Below are positions 53,870 to 63,826 of a stretch of 64,000 nt of DNA, piece by piece. Positions within the stretch are counted from its first letter, which is position 1, and every line of letters starts with the position of its first letter. The position numbers and the translations under genes are program-made. The DNA comes from Eubacterium sp. (GTDB taxonomy: Bacteria > Bacillota > Clostridia > Lachnospirales > Lachnospiraceae), in NCBI GenBank assembly GCA_022794015.1, contig JAAWDZ010000047.1:1-64000 (forward strand), read 5' to 3'. The notes beneath the pieces are model-generated. The model was given only the letters and a program-made list of their open reading frames with translations. It did not search any database and was not told the origin of the DNA.

Positions 53870-56800
53870 ATGGTGAAAAGGAGAAGAACCAGAAAAACAG
53901 TAAGCCTGCTTTTGGCAATTTTGCTTTTGGTGGGAGTGTGGCAGCCGACAGGAGGCATGGAGGTGTGTGCAGCAAGGGAGCTGCAGACAGATGTGGAGTT
54001 GTTGGTACATTACGATTTTATGGACGGAGGTAAGGACTCTTCCGGTCATGGGTTTGATGCGGTAATCGGAGAGGGTGTAACGGTGGAGAATGGCGTTGCA
54101 TCTTTGCCGGGCGGGGCGGCGGACGACTCTGCTTTTATTACACTGCCAAAGGGAATGTTTGACGGACAGGATACTATGACGCTTTCTATGTGGATTCGGG
54201 ATTATGATCCACAGGAGGCGTGGCTGGGGGCATTTTTCTTTGGTTCGCCCAAGAATGGCTACGGTTATCCGACCAATTACTTTTATTTTGTGCCATGTGA
54301 AAAGCAGCACAATACGTTAAAATGTGTTATTACAAACGAAGTGAATGAAAACCAGCCATACAGCGCGGAGAAGGGAATCCGGGAAAGCGTCGGTACGACG
54401 GCGTATCAGGGAGTCTGGACGCATTATGCGGTTGTGTTGAAGCCAGGCTCTATGACGTGTTTTATTGACGGGGAAAATCTTGGCATGGCTGCTTTGGACA
54501 GGAAGGTCAGTGATTTTGGTACGGGGTTGGAATCCTACATAGGAAAGTCCAATTACGACGATCCGTTGTATGAGGGGGATTTTAAGGACTTCCGCGTATA
54601 TAAAGGGGAATTGAACGAAACGGAGATAAAACAGCTTGCGGGTGCACAGGAGGATGAGGCGCAGTATTCTATGACAATTGACGGGAATCGCGTGGAAAAA
54701 CAGCTGAGTGAGAGCCTGTATGGTTTGTTTTATGAGGATATTAACAGCGCGGCAGATGGTGGACTGTATCCGGAAATGGTAAAAAATTATTCCTTTGAAA
54801 ATGCTTATGTGCAGCCGGGAGATACGGGCAGTTCTTATTTTAAGGAAAACGGTTATCAGACAGTGGCCAATTATAAGCTGCACTGGACGGCCTCTCCGGC
54901 AGCAGGTTTTGAGGTGAAGAAAGAAGCGGGGCTGAATGAGAATAATCCCAATTATGCGGTATTGACAGGGAATGTTTCTTTGCAGAACGGCGGATTTGCA
55001 CCACAAAATGATCCCAACGGAGAAGCTATGCCTGTAAAACCGGTGAATGTACAAAATCAGGAAGGCAGCTATACTTTTTCAGTATATGCAAAAGCAGAGG
55101 CCGGATACAGCGGAAAGCTAAAGGTGAAGCTGACGGATGGCAGCCAAAGGGCGCTTACAAATGAGGCGGAGCTTGCGCTGGCAGCGGACGGAAGCTGGAA
55201 AAAGCTAAGCTGTGAGCTGGCGTCAGTTGTTACGGAAAATACAAAAGGCAGGCTGGTGCTTTCGGTGGAAGGGGCAGCGGAAACGGATAAGCTGTGTTTG
55301 GATATGGTATCGGTTGTACCGCACGATACTTATGGTTATGGCAACCCAAATTACGCATGCGGCGTGGGTGTCCGCAAAGATTTGCTGGAACTGATGATGG
55401 GATTAAATCCCAAATTTATGCGCTTTCCGGGCGGCTGTATTGTGGAAGGCTTCAACTGGGAAGGTATTTATGACTGGCGGGATACCGTTGGACCTTTGGA
55501 GGAGCGCAAAAGCAATACGAACCGTTGGGAAAACTGGGGCAATAACAACCGCACCTGGGGTTATATGCAGTCGTTTGGATTTGGATATCATGAGCTTTTG
55601 TCTTTGTGTGAGGATTTTGGAATGGAGGCATTTCCGATCTTAAGCGCAGGCGTGCTCTGTCAGTATGAAACAAAAGATGTGGATGCCAAAACAGGAGAGG
55701 ATCTGCAGTGGTTTGTGCAGATGGCAACCGAGCTTTTAGATTATTGCTGGGGAGATCCAAATGAAAATGCGTGGGCGGCGAAACGGGCAGAGAATGGTCA
55801 TCCAGAACCCTTTGACCTGAAATATTTAGGAATTGGAAATGAAAATTTACAGGCAAAATATTTTAACAATCTGGACGTATTAAAGGATGCTGTTTTAGAA
55901 TATGCAAAGGAGCATTACCCCAACCGCAGCCTGCAGATAATCTCAAGCGCAGGTCCGACCTCCGGCGGCAGTGATCTGGAATATGCTTACGACCGTCTGG
56001 CACAGACGATGCCGGGGGAAACACTGGTAGATGAGCATTATTATGAATCAGAATCATTTATGTATAACCAGTCAGACCGTTATGATTATTACAGCAGGAT
56101 CGATCAGGGCGGGAGCAGTGTTTTTGTTGGAGAATATGCGGTAAAAAATGACAATAAATATAATACGGCTCTTGCAGAGGCATGCTTTATTACCGGACTG
56201 GAACGCAACGCAGATGTGGTAACGAATATTTCTTATGCACCGTTGCTTTATAAAGTGGGCAGCTTAAACTGGTCCCATGATCTGATTTATTTTGACGAGT
56301 TTGATACGGCAAAGTCGACGAATTATTATGTGCAGGAGATGTTTGCAAATAATTATGGGCCGACACTGCTTGAGACGGAATTAGAAGCGGCGGAGCAGGA
56401 CTATTCCTGTTATGGAAGTCCGATTTTGGGTATGGAATCTGCTTCAGGGTATATTGAAAAGGTAACGGTATACGCCAAAGACGGCAGCGTTTTATTTGAG
56501 GATGATTTTAATGACAATTCGGGCGGATGGGCGCAGTTTGGCAGCGGAACAGGAAACAGCTTTACAATAAGCGGCGGGCGTCTTGTTTTCAGCGGGACAA
56601 ACGGAAGTAATCTGGTATATCTTCCAAAAGCCGTACAGGAAAAGTGGACGGGGTATCGGATTGAAGTAGAAGGCGCGGAAAAGAGAAGCGGCAGCGGAGG
56701 TTTTGCTGTTGGTGCAGGATATGACAGGCAGTATTTTATGTATCAGATGGGCAGAGACGGCGGCGGTGCCGTGATGGAAGTATCCAGGCCCGAACGGAAT

Positions 56801-58918
56801 AAAAAGGCCCTTAAAACGAAGACGCTGGGCAATCATTTCCCAAATAAGAAGTATAATACCAATGAACTGACCCGGATTCGTCTCAACGATCCGATGCGGG
56901 TAATATTTAATTTTGGAGTTGGTAAAAAATTAGAAGCAGGCTATACCAGTAAAAACGTCAGTGAAACGGAGACTGCAAAATACAATTTTTCCAGTACGCT
57001 GCACCAGTATCAGACAGATATTTACCAGGTTGTAAACAGGGATGACGAAAATGTATATATTAAGCTGGTAAATCCGGATAAAAAGAATAAGTCTATCCGG
57101 CTGAATTTTAAAAACCTTCTGACTGCTCCAGATAATCAGGTCGAAGCAACTGTTCTGACTGGCGGACTGGATGAGGCGAATGCTATTGGAGACGAAAAAA
57201 TAGCGCCGCGCACATCCGCGCAGACGATACAGGACAATAGCCTTTTGTATCGGTTAGAACCTTATTCTGTGCATGTGATTCGTGTGCCTCTGTTTTCGGC
57301 TGCAGATAAAACAGAATTGTCTCAGGCAATCAAGGAGGCGATGGAAAAAGTACAGGAAGAATACACGCCGGAAAGCTGGAATGATTTGCAGAAAGCATTG
57401 GAAACAGCAAACAGGGTACAGAGTGATTCTTATGCTACGCAGGAACAGGTGAACAAAGCGGCCGGGGAGTTAAATGAAGTCATTCTGGCGCTGAAGCCTG
57501 CGGTGCGCCCGGCGGATAAGACAGAACTGGAAACAGCTATTCGTACGGCATCTGAAAAAGTGAAGGAAGATTATACGCCGGAAAGCTGGAACGATATGCA
57601 AACGGCGTTAACAGAAGCGAATCGTGTAAATGCGGATGAAACCGCGACGCAGGAGCAGGTGGACAAAGCGGCTGAGGACTTAAATAAATCTATTTTAGCG
57701 CTGAAGCCTGCGGTGCGCCCGGCAGATAAGACAGAACTGAAAGCAGCTATTCGAACGGCCACTGAAAAAGTGAAGGAGGATTATACGCCGGAAAGCTGGA
57801 ACGATATGCAAACGGCGTTAACAGAAGCCAATCGCGTAAATGCGGATGAAACCGCGACGCAGGAACAGGTGAACAAAGCGGCCGAGGAGTTAAATAAAGC
57901 CATTCTGGCGCTGAAGCCTGCGGTACGCCCGGCAGATAAGACAGAACTTAAAGCAGCTATTCAGACGGCCACAAAAAAGGTGAAGGAAGATTATACTCCG
58001 GAAAGCTGGAACGATATGCAAACGGCGTTAACAGAAGCGAATCGTGTAAATGCGGATGAAACCGCGACGCAGGAGCAGGTGGACAAAGCGGCTGAGGACT
58101 TAAATAAAGCCATTTTAGCGCTGAAGCCTGCGGTACGCCCGGCAGATAAGACGGCGCTGAAATTAGCTATTCGGACGGCCACTGAAAAGGCGAAGGGGGA
58201 TTATACGCCAGAAAGTTGGAATGATATGCAGGCAGCGTTAACAGAAGCCAATCGTGTAAATGCGGATGAAACCGCCACGCAAGAACAGGTGAATCGGGCA
58301 GCAGAAGGATTAAATGCAGCTATAGCAGCGCTGAAGCTGCAGATACAACAGCAGCCGCAGCGTCCACAGCAGCAGCCGGGAATTCCTTCCTCTGCAGCGG
58401 CAGCCTGGACAGGAGCAAAAAATATCAGGCTTACCTGGGCGTCGGCTCAAAATGCAAAGTCATATGAGGTATATCGCTCTTATCAGGAAAACGCAGGTTT
58501 TCAGAAAATTGCAGATACGGCAGAAACCGCTTATACAGATAAAACTGCAAAAGCAGGTAAAAATGTATATTACAGAGTGGTTTCTGTAAATGAAGCAGGA
58601 AAGAGCGCATATAGTCAGAACGCAGCGGCTTATATTGTAAAAGCTCCATCCGGTGTGAAAGCGAAATGTAAAGGAAGCAAGGTTACCGTATCCTTTAAAA
58701 AGTCTGCGAATGCCTCCGGATATGAAATTTACCGTGCGGCAAAACAAAACGGTAAGTACAAAAAAACGGCAACATTAAAATCCGGTAAGAAGGTAAAGAA
58801 AACCTTTACAAAAATGAAAAAGGGCAAATATTTCTTTAAAGTACGTGCTTACAAGAAAGCAGGAAGCAAAAAGATTTATACCGGATACAGTAAATCGGTA
58901 CGCGTAGTCTGCAGATAA
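53870..58918 (+). CDS. Secreted GH51 alpha-L-arabinofuranosidase with LamG, 5 FIVAR and 2 Fn3-like domains
   Basis: A 1682-residue exported enzyme. Signal peptide 1-35 (VKRRRTRKTVSLLLAILLLV core); LamG about 45-260; GH51 barrel and flanking sandwich about 270-875 with KFMRFPGGCIVEGFNW, acid/base E658 in LGIGNENLQ and nucleophile E755 in FVGEYAVKND. A small beta domain is inserted near 870-975 (FEDDFNDNSGGWAQF). The GH51 C-terminal sandwich then runs to about 1140. Five FIVAR repeats (about 1145-1490), a Pro/Gln linker (QQQPQRPQQQPG) and two basic Fn3-like domains follow. It probably frees arabinose from arabinan, arabinoxylan or arabinogalactan. No sortase motif. Start at 53870 behind AGGAGA gives a clean signal peptide; the frame is open back to 53723 through the tandem repeat. 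Confidence 0.92.
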   Translation: MVKRRRTRKTVSLLLAILLLVGVWQPTGGMEVCAARELQTDVELLVHYDFMDGGKDSSGHGFDAVIGEGVTVENGVASLPGGAADDSAFITLPKGMFDGQDTMTLSMWIRDYDPQEAWLGAFFFGSPKNGYGYPTNYFYFVPCEKQHNTLKCVITNEVNENQPYSAEKGIRESVGTTAYQGVWTHYAVVLKPGSMTCFIDGENLGMAALDRKVSDFGTGLESYIGKSNYDDPLYEGDFKDFRVYKGELNETEIKQLAGAQEDEAQYSMTIDGNRVEKQLSESLYGLFYEDINSAADGGLYPEMVKNYSFENAYVQPGDTGSSYFKENGYQTVANYKLHWTASPAAGFEVKKEAGLNENNPNYAVLTGNVSLQNGGFAPQNDPNGEAMPVKPVNVQNQEGSYTFSVYAKAEAGYSGKLKVKLTDGSQRALTNEAELALAADGSWKKLSCELASVVTENTKGRLVLSVEGAAETDKLCLDMVSVVPHDTYGYGNPNYACGVGVRKDLLELMMGLNPKFMRFPGGCIVEGFNWEGIYDWRDTVGPLEERKSNTNRWENWGNNNRTWGYMQSFGFGYHELLSLCEDFGMEAFPILSAGVLCQYETKDVDAKTGEDLQWFVQMATELLDYCWGDPNENAWAAKRAENGHPEPFDLKYLGIGNENLQAKYFNNLDVLKDAVLEYAKEHYPNRSLQIISSAGPTSGGSDLEYAYDRLAQTMPGETLVDEHYYESESFMYNQSDRYDYYSRIDQGGSSVFVGEYAVKNDNKYNTALAEACFITGLERNADVVTNISYAPLLYKVGSLNWSHDLIYFDEFDTAKSTNYYVQEMFANNYGPTLLETELEAAEQDYSCYGSPILGMESASGYIEKVTVYAKDGSVLFEDDFNDNSGGWAQFGSGTGNSFTISGGRLVFSGTNGSNLVYLPKAVQEKWTGYRIEVEGAEKRSGSGGFAVGAGYDRQYFMYQMGRDGGGAVMEVSRPERNKKALKTKTLGNHFPNKKYNTNELTRIRLNDPMRVIFNFGVGKKLEAGYTSKNVSETETAKYNFSSTLHQYQTDIYQVVNRDDENVYIKLVNPDKKNKSIRLNFKNLLTAPDNQVEATVLTGGLDEANAIGDEKIAPRTSAQTIQDNSLLYRLEPYSVHVIRVPLFSAADKTELSQAIKEAMEKVQEEYTPESWNDLQKALETANRVQSDSYATQEQVNKAAGELNEVILALKPAVRPADKTELETAIRTASEKVKEDYTPESWNDMQTALTEANRVNADETATQEQVDKAAEDLNKSILALKPAVRPADKTELKAAIRTATEKVKEDYTPESWNDMQTALTEANRVNADETATQEQVNKAAEELNKAILALKPAVRPADKTELKAAIQTATKKVKEDYTPESWNDMQTALTEANRVNADETATQEQVDKAAEDLNKAILALKPAVRPADKTALKLAIRTATEKAKGDYTPESWNDMQAALTEANRVNADETATQEQVNRAAEGLNAAIAALKLQIQQQPQRPQQQPGIPSSAAAAWTGAKNIRLTWASAQNAKSYEVYRSYQENAGFQKIADTAETAYTDKTAKAGKNVYYRVVSVNEAGKSAYSQNAAAYIVKAPSGVKAKCKGSKVTVSFKKSANASGYEIYRAAKQNGKYKKTATLKSGKKVKKTFTKMKKGKYFFKVRAYKKAGSKKIYTGYSKSVRVVCR
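57302..58350 (+). repeat. Five tandem 210-bp FIVAR-coding repeats
   Basis: Units begin at 57302, 57512, 57722, 57932 and 58142, each exactly 210 bp (70 residues) apart, with ADKTEL starts and YTPESWNDMQ and TATQEQV cores. Units 2-4 are nearly identical in DNA; unit 1 and unit 5 are more diverged. The pattern points to recent duplication inside the array. Confidence 0.93.
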
Positions 58919-58964
58919 CATGTCTGCACCGCCCATGCGACGGGCGTATTTTACCATAATTTCA

Positions 58965-59014
58965 ACGGCTCCAGGCACGCCTGAAAATGCAGGAGGTGCC
59001 TGGGGCTGTTTTAT
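58965..59014 (+). terminator. Terminator after the GH51 gene
   Basis: ACGGCTCCAGGCAC (58965-58978) pairs with GTGCCTGGGGCTGT (about 58996-59009, two mismatch/G-U positions), followed by TTTTAT. Confidence 0.75.
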
Positions 59015-59077
59015 CTTCCTGTTTCCGGCAATAACCATATATTATGAAAAATATGAAAAACTGTCATATTATCTATA

Positions 59078-59106
59078 TTGAAATTCGAAAAATAATATTA
59101 TATGAT
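59078..59106 (+). promoter_or_regulatory. Candidate promoter for leuB-ilvD-ilvB
   Basis: TTGAAA (59078-59083), 17 nt, TATGAT (59101-59106). Transcription would start near 59113, giving a leader of about 60 nt. Confidence 0.6.
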
Positions 59107-59118
59107 ATAAAAATAGGC

Positions 59119-59145
59119 TTACAGGCCATTGATGAAAACCTGTAA
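59119..59145 (+). promoter_or_regulatory. Leader hairpin before leuB
   Basis: TTACAGG (59119-59125) pairs with CCTGTAA (59139-59145) right at the predicted 5' end, just before AAAGAGGAAGG. There is no T-run, so it is not a terminator. It may stabilise the mRNA or bind a regulator. No T-box features were found. Confidence 0.4.
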
Positions 59146-59172
59146 AATACAAAGAGGAAGGAAGTCATAAAA

Positions 59173-60282
59173 ATGAGTTACCGTATCGGTGTAATTTCCG
59201 GCGACGGAATCGGACCGGAAATTGTGGCGGAGGCCAGGAAGGTACTGGATTGTATTGGAACAGTATATGGACACACGTTTGAATATGAAGAAATTTTAAT
59301 GGGAGGCTGCTCCATTGACGCGACGGGCGTGCCCCTGACGGATGAGGCGATTGCGCAGGCGCAGGCGAGCGACGCTGTTTTGATGGGATCGATTGGCGGT
59401 AATACCGCGACCTCTCCCTGGTACAAATTGGAACCGGGGCTTCGTCCGGAGGCAGGACTTTTAAAGCTGCGCAAATCTCTGAATTTATTTGCGAATCTGC
59501 GCCCGGCTTATCTCTATGAGGAATTGAAGGAGGCCTGCCCCTTAAGGGAGGACATCATCGGAGACGGATTTGATATGATGATTATGCGGGAGCTGACGGG
59601 CGGGCTGTATTTTGGAGAGAGAAAGACCGAAGAAAAGGACGGTGTGATGACGGCAACCGATACACTGACCTACAATGAAAACGAAATCCGCCGTATTGCG
59701 GTGCGCGGCTTTGACATTGCGATGAAACGCCGTCGGAAGGTAACCAGTGTGGACAAGGCAAATGTGCTGGATTCTTCCAGGCTCTGGAGGAAAATTGTGG
59801 AGGAAGTGGCGAAGGATTATCCGGAGGTTTCTTATGAGCATATGCTGGTGGACAACTGTGCGATGCAGCTGGTAAAGGATCCAAAGCAGTTTGATGTGAT
59901 TTTGACGGAAAATATGTTCGGCGATATTTTGTCGGACGAAGCCAGTATGGTGACCGGGTCAATTGGGATGCTTTCCTCCGCGAGCTTAAACGATACAAAG
60001 TTCGGCCTGTATGAGCCGAGCGGCGGATCAGCGCCGGATATTGCCGGCAAAGGAATTGCCAATCCGATTGCGACGGTATTGAGTGCGGCGATGATGCTGC
60101 GTTATTCCTTTGATCTGGATCAGGAAGCGGATGCTGTGGAAGCCGCGGTAAAGCAGGTGTTAAAGGACGGGTACCGCACGATTGATATTATGCCGCAGGA
60201 GGCGGAAAAAGCTTCGTCTGTGAAGCAGGTTGGAACAAAGGAAATGGGAGATTTGATTGCAGAAAGGATAGAGAAACGATGA
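59173..60282 (+). CDS. leuB: 3-isopropylmalate dehydrogenase
   Basis: A 369-residue NAD-dependent enzyme of leucine synthesis. Marks: [24 protein letters not shown], the substrate arginine region [31 protein letters not shown], and [20 protein letters not shown]. Overlaps ilvD by 4 bp (ATGA), which suggests translational coupling. AGAGGAAGGAAG precedes the ATG. Confidence 0.97.
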   Translation: MSYRIGVISGDGIGPEIVAEARKVLDCIGTVYGHTFEYEEILMGGCSIDATGVPLTDEAIAQAQASDAVLMGSIGGNTATSPWYKLEPGLRPEAGLLKLRKSLNLFANLRPAYLYEELKEACPLREDIIGDGFDMMIMRELTGGLYFGERKTEEKDGVMTATDTLTYNENEIRRIAVRGFDIAMKRRRKVTSVDKANVLDSSRLWRKIVEEVAKDYPEVSYEHMLVDNCAMQLVKDPKQFDVILTENMFGDILSDEASMVTGSIGMLSSASLNDTKFGLYEPSGGSAPDIAGKGIANPIATVLSAAMMLRYSFDLDQEADAVEAAVKQVLKDGYRTIDIMPQEAEKASSVKQVGTKEMGDLIAERIEKR

Positions 60283-61940
60283 GAAGTGATCAGGTAAAGA
60301 CGGGGATGCAGCAGGCACCCCACAGAAGTCTGTTTAACGCGTTGGGATTTACGGAAGAGGAAATGAAAAAACCGATGGTCGGGATTGTAAGCTCTTACAA
60401 TGAAATTGTTCCGGGCCATATGAATCTGGATAAAATTGTAAACGCAGTGAAATTGGGTGTGGCGGAGGCTGGCGGAGTTCCGGTGGTATTTCCGGCGATC
60501 GCAGTCTGCGATGGAATTGCAATGGGCCATACCGGCATGAAATATTCTCTGGTGACGCGTGATTTGATTGCGGATTCGACGGAGTGTATGGCGCTTGCGC
60601 ACCAGTTCGACGCGCTGGTGATGGTGCCCAACTGTGACAAAAACGTACCGGGTCTTCTGATGGCGGCAGCCAGGATCAATGTGCCTACTGTATTTGTATC
60701 CGGCGGCCCGATGCTGGCCGGACGGGTGAAGGGGAAAAAGACGAGCTTATCCTCTATGTTTGAGGCCGTTGGTTCCTATGCGGCAGGTACAATGACAGAA
60801 GAAGAGGTGCGGGAATATGAAGAAAAGACATGTCCGACCTGCGGCTCCTGCTCCGGTATGTATACGGCAAATTCGATGAACTGCCTGACGGAGGCGCTTG
60901 GTATGGGACTGCGCGGCAACGGCACAATTCCGGCGGTTTATTCAGAGCGTATCAAGCTGGCAAAGCACGCGGGCATGGCAGTTATGGAGATGTATCAAAA
61001 AAATATCCGTCCGAGGGATATCATGACGAAGGAAGCGGTTTTAAACGCCCTTACGGTGGATATGGCGCTTGGCTGCTCCACAAACAGTATGCTGCACCTC
61101 CCGGCCATTGCGCATGAGATCGGTTTTGATTTTGACATTAAATTTGCAAACCCGATCAGTGAAAAGACGCCGAATCTCTGTCATCTTGCCCCGGCAGGGC
61201 CGACTTATATGGAAGACCTGAACGAAGCCGGCGGCGTATATGCAGTTATGAAGGAGCTTGCGGACGCGGGACTTTTAAATACAGAATGCCTGACTGTAAC
61301 CGGAAAAACAGTCGGAGAAAATATCAAGGATGCGGTAAACAAAAATCCGGAAGTCATCCGGCCGTTAGACAATCCTTATACAAAGACTGGCGGACTTGCC
61401 GTATTAAGCGGAAACCTGGCTCCGGACGGCAGTGTGGTAAAACGCTCTGCCGTTGCACCCCAAATGCTGGTGCATGAAGGTCCTGCAAGAGTATTTGAGT
61501 GCGAGGAGGACGCGATTGCGGCAATCAAGGGCGGCGAAATCAATGCTGGTGATGTGGTTGTTATCCGTTATGAGGGACCGAAGGGCGGACCGGGCATGCG
61601 TGAGATGTTAAATCCGACCTCTGCGATTGCAGGCATGGGCCTTGGATCTTCAGTTGCACTGATTACCGACGGACGTTTTTCCGGCGCAAGCCGTGGTGCA
61701 TCTATTGGGCATGTTTCTCCGGAAGCAGCCGTAGGCGGGCCGATTGCGCTGATTCAGGAAGGCGATTTGATTCAGATCAATATTCCAAAGCTGAAATTAG
61801 AGGTCAAAGTCAGCGACGAAGAAATGGCCAGAAGAAAAGAAAACTGGCAGCCGAAGAAGCAGGAAGTAAACGGTTATCTGGAGCGGTACGTGACAATGGT
61901 AACGTCTGGAAACCGCGGTGCGATCCTGGAAAAGAAGTAA
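60279..61940 (+). CDS. ilvD: Dihydroxy-acid dehydratase
   Basis: A 553-residue Fe-S dehydratase of isoleucine and valine synthesis. Cluster and metal motifs are seen as [14 protein letters not shown] and [21 protein letters not shown]. The substrate region [19 protein letters not shown] is present. Length is standard. Starts inside the leuB stop and is followed after 29 nt by ilvB. Confidence 0.97.
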   Translation: MRSDQVKTGMQQAPHRSLFNALGFTEEEMKKPMVGIVSSYNEIVPGHMNLDKIVNAVKLGVAEAGGVPVVFPAIAVCDGIAMGHTGMKYSLVTRDLIADSTECMALAHQFDALVMVPNCDKNVPGLLMAAARINVPTVFVSGGPMLAGRVKGKKTSLSSMFEAVGSYAAGTMTEEEVREYEEKTCPTCGSCSGMYTANSMNCLTEALGMGLRGNGTIPAVYSERIKLAKHAGMAVMEMYQKNIRPRDIMTKEAVLNALTVDMALGCSTNSMLHLPAIAHEIGFDFDIKFANPISEKTPNLCHLAPAGPTYMEDLNEAGGVYAVMKELADAGLLNTECLTVTGKTVGENIKDAVNKNPEVIRPLDNPYTKTGGLAVLSGNLAPDGSVVKRSAVAPQMLVHEGPARVFECEEDAIAAIKGGEINAGDVVVIRYEGPKGGPGMREMLNPTSAIAGMGLGSSVALITDGRFSGASRGASIGHVSPEAAVGGPIALIQEGDLIQINIPKLKLEVKVSDEEMARRKENWQPKKQEVNGYLERYVTMVTSGNRGAILEKK

Positions 61941-61969
61941 GAAAAGGAAAAGAAAGAGAGGGGTTTGTT

Positions 61970-63643
61970 ATGCAGTTGACAGGTGCACAGATCATCATCG
62001 AATGTTTAAAGGAGCAGGGCGTAGATACGATTTTCGGTTATCCGGGCGGTGCGATTTTAAATGTGTACGATGAGCTGTATAAGCATAAGGATGAGATTCG
62101 GCATATCTTAACCTCCCACGAGCAGGGAGCGAGCCATGCGGCGGACGGATATGCCAGAAGCACGGGTAAGGTCGGCGTCTGTATGGCGACCAGCGGGCCG
62201 GGCGCAACGAACCTGGTCACAGGGATTGCAACCGCCTATATGGACTCTGTTCCCTTAGTGGCAATTACATGCAACGTTGGAGTTCCGCTTCTGGGGAAAG
62301 ATAGCTTTCAGGAGGTGGACATTGCCGGAATCACAACTCCGATTACAAAGCATAACTTTATTATAAAGGATATTGAAAAGCTGGCGCCGACGATCCGCAG
62401 GGCGTTTGCCATTGCGGCCAAAGGACGTCCCGGCCCCGTGCTTGTGGATATCCCCAAAGATGTGACGTCGTTAAGCTGTGAATATACGCCGGTGAAGCAG
62501 GAGATGCCAAAGCGTACGGCAGAGGACATCCAAAAAGAAGATTTAGACAGAGCAGTGGAGATGATCGCCGCTTCCAAACGCCCGTATATATTTGTCGGCG
62601 GCGGCGCCGTCATTTCCGGGGCGAGCAGCGAGTTAAAGGAGTTTGCGCAAAAAATAGACGCGCCAGTCTGCGATACCTTAATGGGCAAAGGAGCGTTTGA
62701 CGGTACGGACGTACGATACACCGGAATGTTGGGCATGCACGGAACGAAAACTTCCAATTTCGGCGTAAGCGAATGTGATCTGCTGATTGCAGCTGGCGTA
62801 CGCTTTTCCGATCGTGTCATCGGAAATGCCAGTAAATTTGCGGATCAGGCGAAAATTTTACAAATCGACATCGATCCGGCCGAAATCAATAAAAATATCA
62901 TGGCCGATACCAGCATTATCGGAGATGTAAAAGAAGTTTTAGCCTGCCTGAATCAGTTGGTGCAGCCGATGGAGCACAAGGAGTGGAGGCTGCATCTGGA
63001 GGAATTTAAAAAGAAATATCCGATGAAATGCAGGGAAGAGGGCTTAAGCGGTCCGTTTCTGATGGATACGATTTATAGGCTGACCGGAGGCGACGCACTG
63101 ATTGTAACGGAGGTCGGGCAGCACCAGATGTGGGCGGCGCAGTTCTACCGGTATAAGAAACCCCGGACTCTGATTACCTCCGGCGGCCTTGGAACAATGG
63201 GATATGGTCTTGGCGCAGCGATTGGCGCACAGATTGCAAATCCGCAGAAGACCGTTATTAATATTGCAGGAGACGGGTGCTTCCGTATGAATATGAATGA
63301 AATCGCCACAGCAGTACGGGAAAAACTGCCGCTAATTGAGATCATTGTCAACAATCATGTGCTGGGAATGGTACGTCAGTGGCAGGATCTGTTTTACGGA
63401 AAGCGGTATTCAGCCACGGTATTAGACGATGGCATGGACTACGTAAAGCTGGCAGAAGCCATGGGAGCCAAAGGTCTCCGGGCAACAACCAGAGAAGAAT
63501 TTGAAGAGGCTTTTCAAACCGCACTGGAGGAGAAGACGCCCGTTGTGATTGACTGTGTAATAGGATCCGATGACAAGGTCTGGCCCATGGTGGCGCCGGG
63601 GGCGGCTATCAGAGAGGCATTTACGGATGAGGATATGAAGTAG
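61970..63643 (+). CDS. ilvB: Acetolactate synthase, large (catalytic) subunit
   Basis: A 557-residue thiamine-diphosphate enzyme making acetolactate or acetohydroxybutyrate. The catalytic Glu lies in LTSHEQGASHAADGYARS. The FAD/regulatory-type middle domain follows, and the diphosphate motif is GDGCFRMNMNEIATA...IVNNHVLGMVRQWQDLFY. The long form with RQWQ is the biosynthetic AHAS type. No small subunit gene (ilvN) lies in the window. AGAGAGGGG precedes the ATG. Confidence 0.96.
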   Translation: MQLTGAQIIIECLKEQGVDTIFGYPGGAILNVYDELYKHKDEIRHILTSHEQGASHAADGYARSTGKVGVCMATSGPGATNLVTGIATAYMDSVPLVAITCNVGVPLLGKDSFQEVDIAGITTPITKHNFIIKDIEKLAPTIRRAFAIAAKGRPGPVLVDIPKDVTSLSCEYTPVKQEMPKRTAEDIQKEDLDRAVEMIAASKRPYIFVGGGAVISGASSELKEFAQKIDAPVCDTLMGKGAFDGTDVRYTGMLGMHGTKTSNFGVSECDLLIAAGVRFSDRVIGNASKFADQAKILQIDIDPAEINKNIMADTSIIGDVKEVLACLNQLVQPMEHKEWRLHLEEFKKKYPMKCREEGLSGPFLMDTIYRLTGGDALIVTEVGQHQMWAAQFYRYKKPRTLITSGGLGTMGYGLGAAIGAQIANPQKTVINIAGDGCFRMNMNEIATAVREKLPLIEIIVNNHVLGMVRQWQDLFYGKRYSATVLDDGMDYVKLAEAMGAKGLRATTREEFEEAFQTALEEKTPVVIDCVIGSDDKVWPMVAPGAAIREAFTDEDMK

Positions 63644-63654
63644 ATTGCTATAGG

Positions 63655-63700
63655 AGTATCGGATAGGTGACGCCGGGGAGAGGCTTTGGCAGAGGGCGGC
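63655..63700 (+). repeat. Further degenerate copy of the dispersed repeat
   Basis: GACGCCGGGGAGAGGC then TTTGGCAGAGG (63685-63695) resembles the left end of the 27116 repeat (CCGCCAGGGAGGAGA then TTTGGCAGAGG at 27138-27148). Confidence 0.45.
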
Positions 63701-63826
63701 GCAGATTTCTGCTACCAGTCAACGCCGGAATGGTTGGTGCTTCTGCACGTCCTCACCGCACTTGTTTCACTGCTTGCAGCCATCACAAACTACATCCGCT
63801 ACAAAAACCAATCCAAATCCAACTAA
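63686..63826 (+). CDS. Possible 46-residue single-TM small protein
   Basis: From TTG 63686 a short frame contains FCYQSTPEWLVLLHVLTALV and ends in a basic tail (NYIRYKNQSKSN). One TM helix with a short outside part and a basic inside end recalls holin-like small toxins, but no family is recognised, and the start overlaps a repeat, so it may be chance. The rest, 63827-64000, holds no recognisable gene; 63910-63990 has short GGGG/CCCC and GTATCCCC segments only. Confidence 0.2.
   Translation: MAEGGADFCYQSTPEWLVLLHVLTALVSLLAAITNYIRYKNQSKSN

Noticed and set aside
57302-58350. Possible CRISPR or satellite array
   Set aside because: Regular 210-bp units are in frame and code for FIVAR domains.
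59107-59172. T-box or leader peptide before leuB
   Set aside because: Too short (about 60 nt) and without the T-box core sequence.
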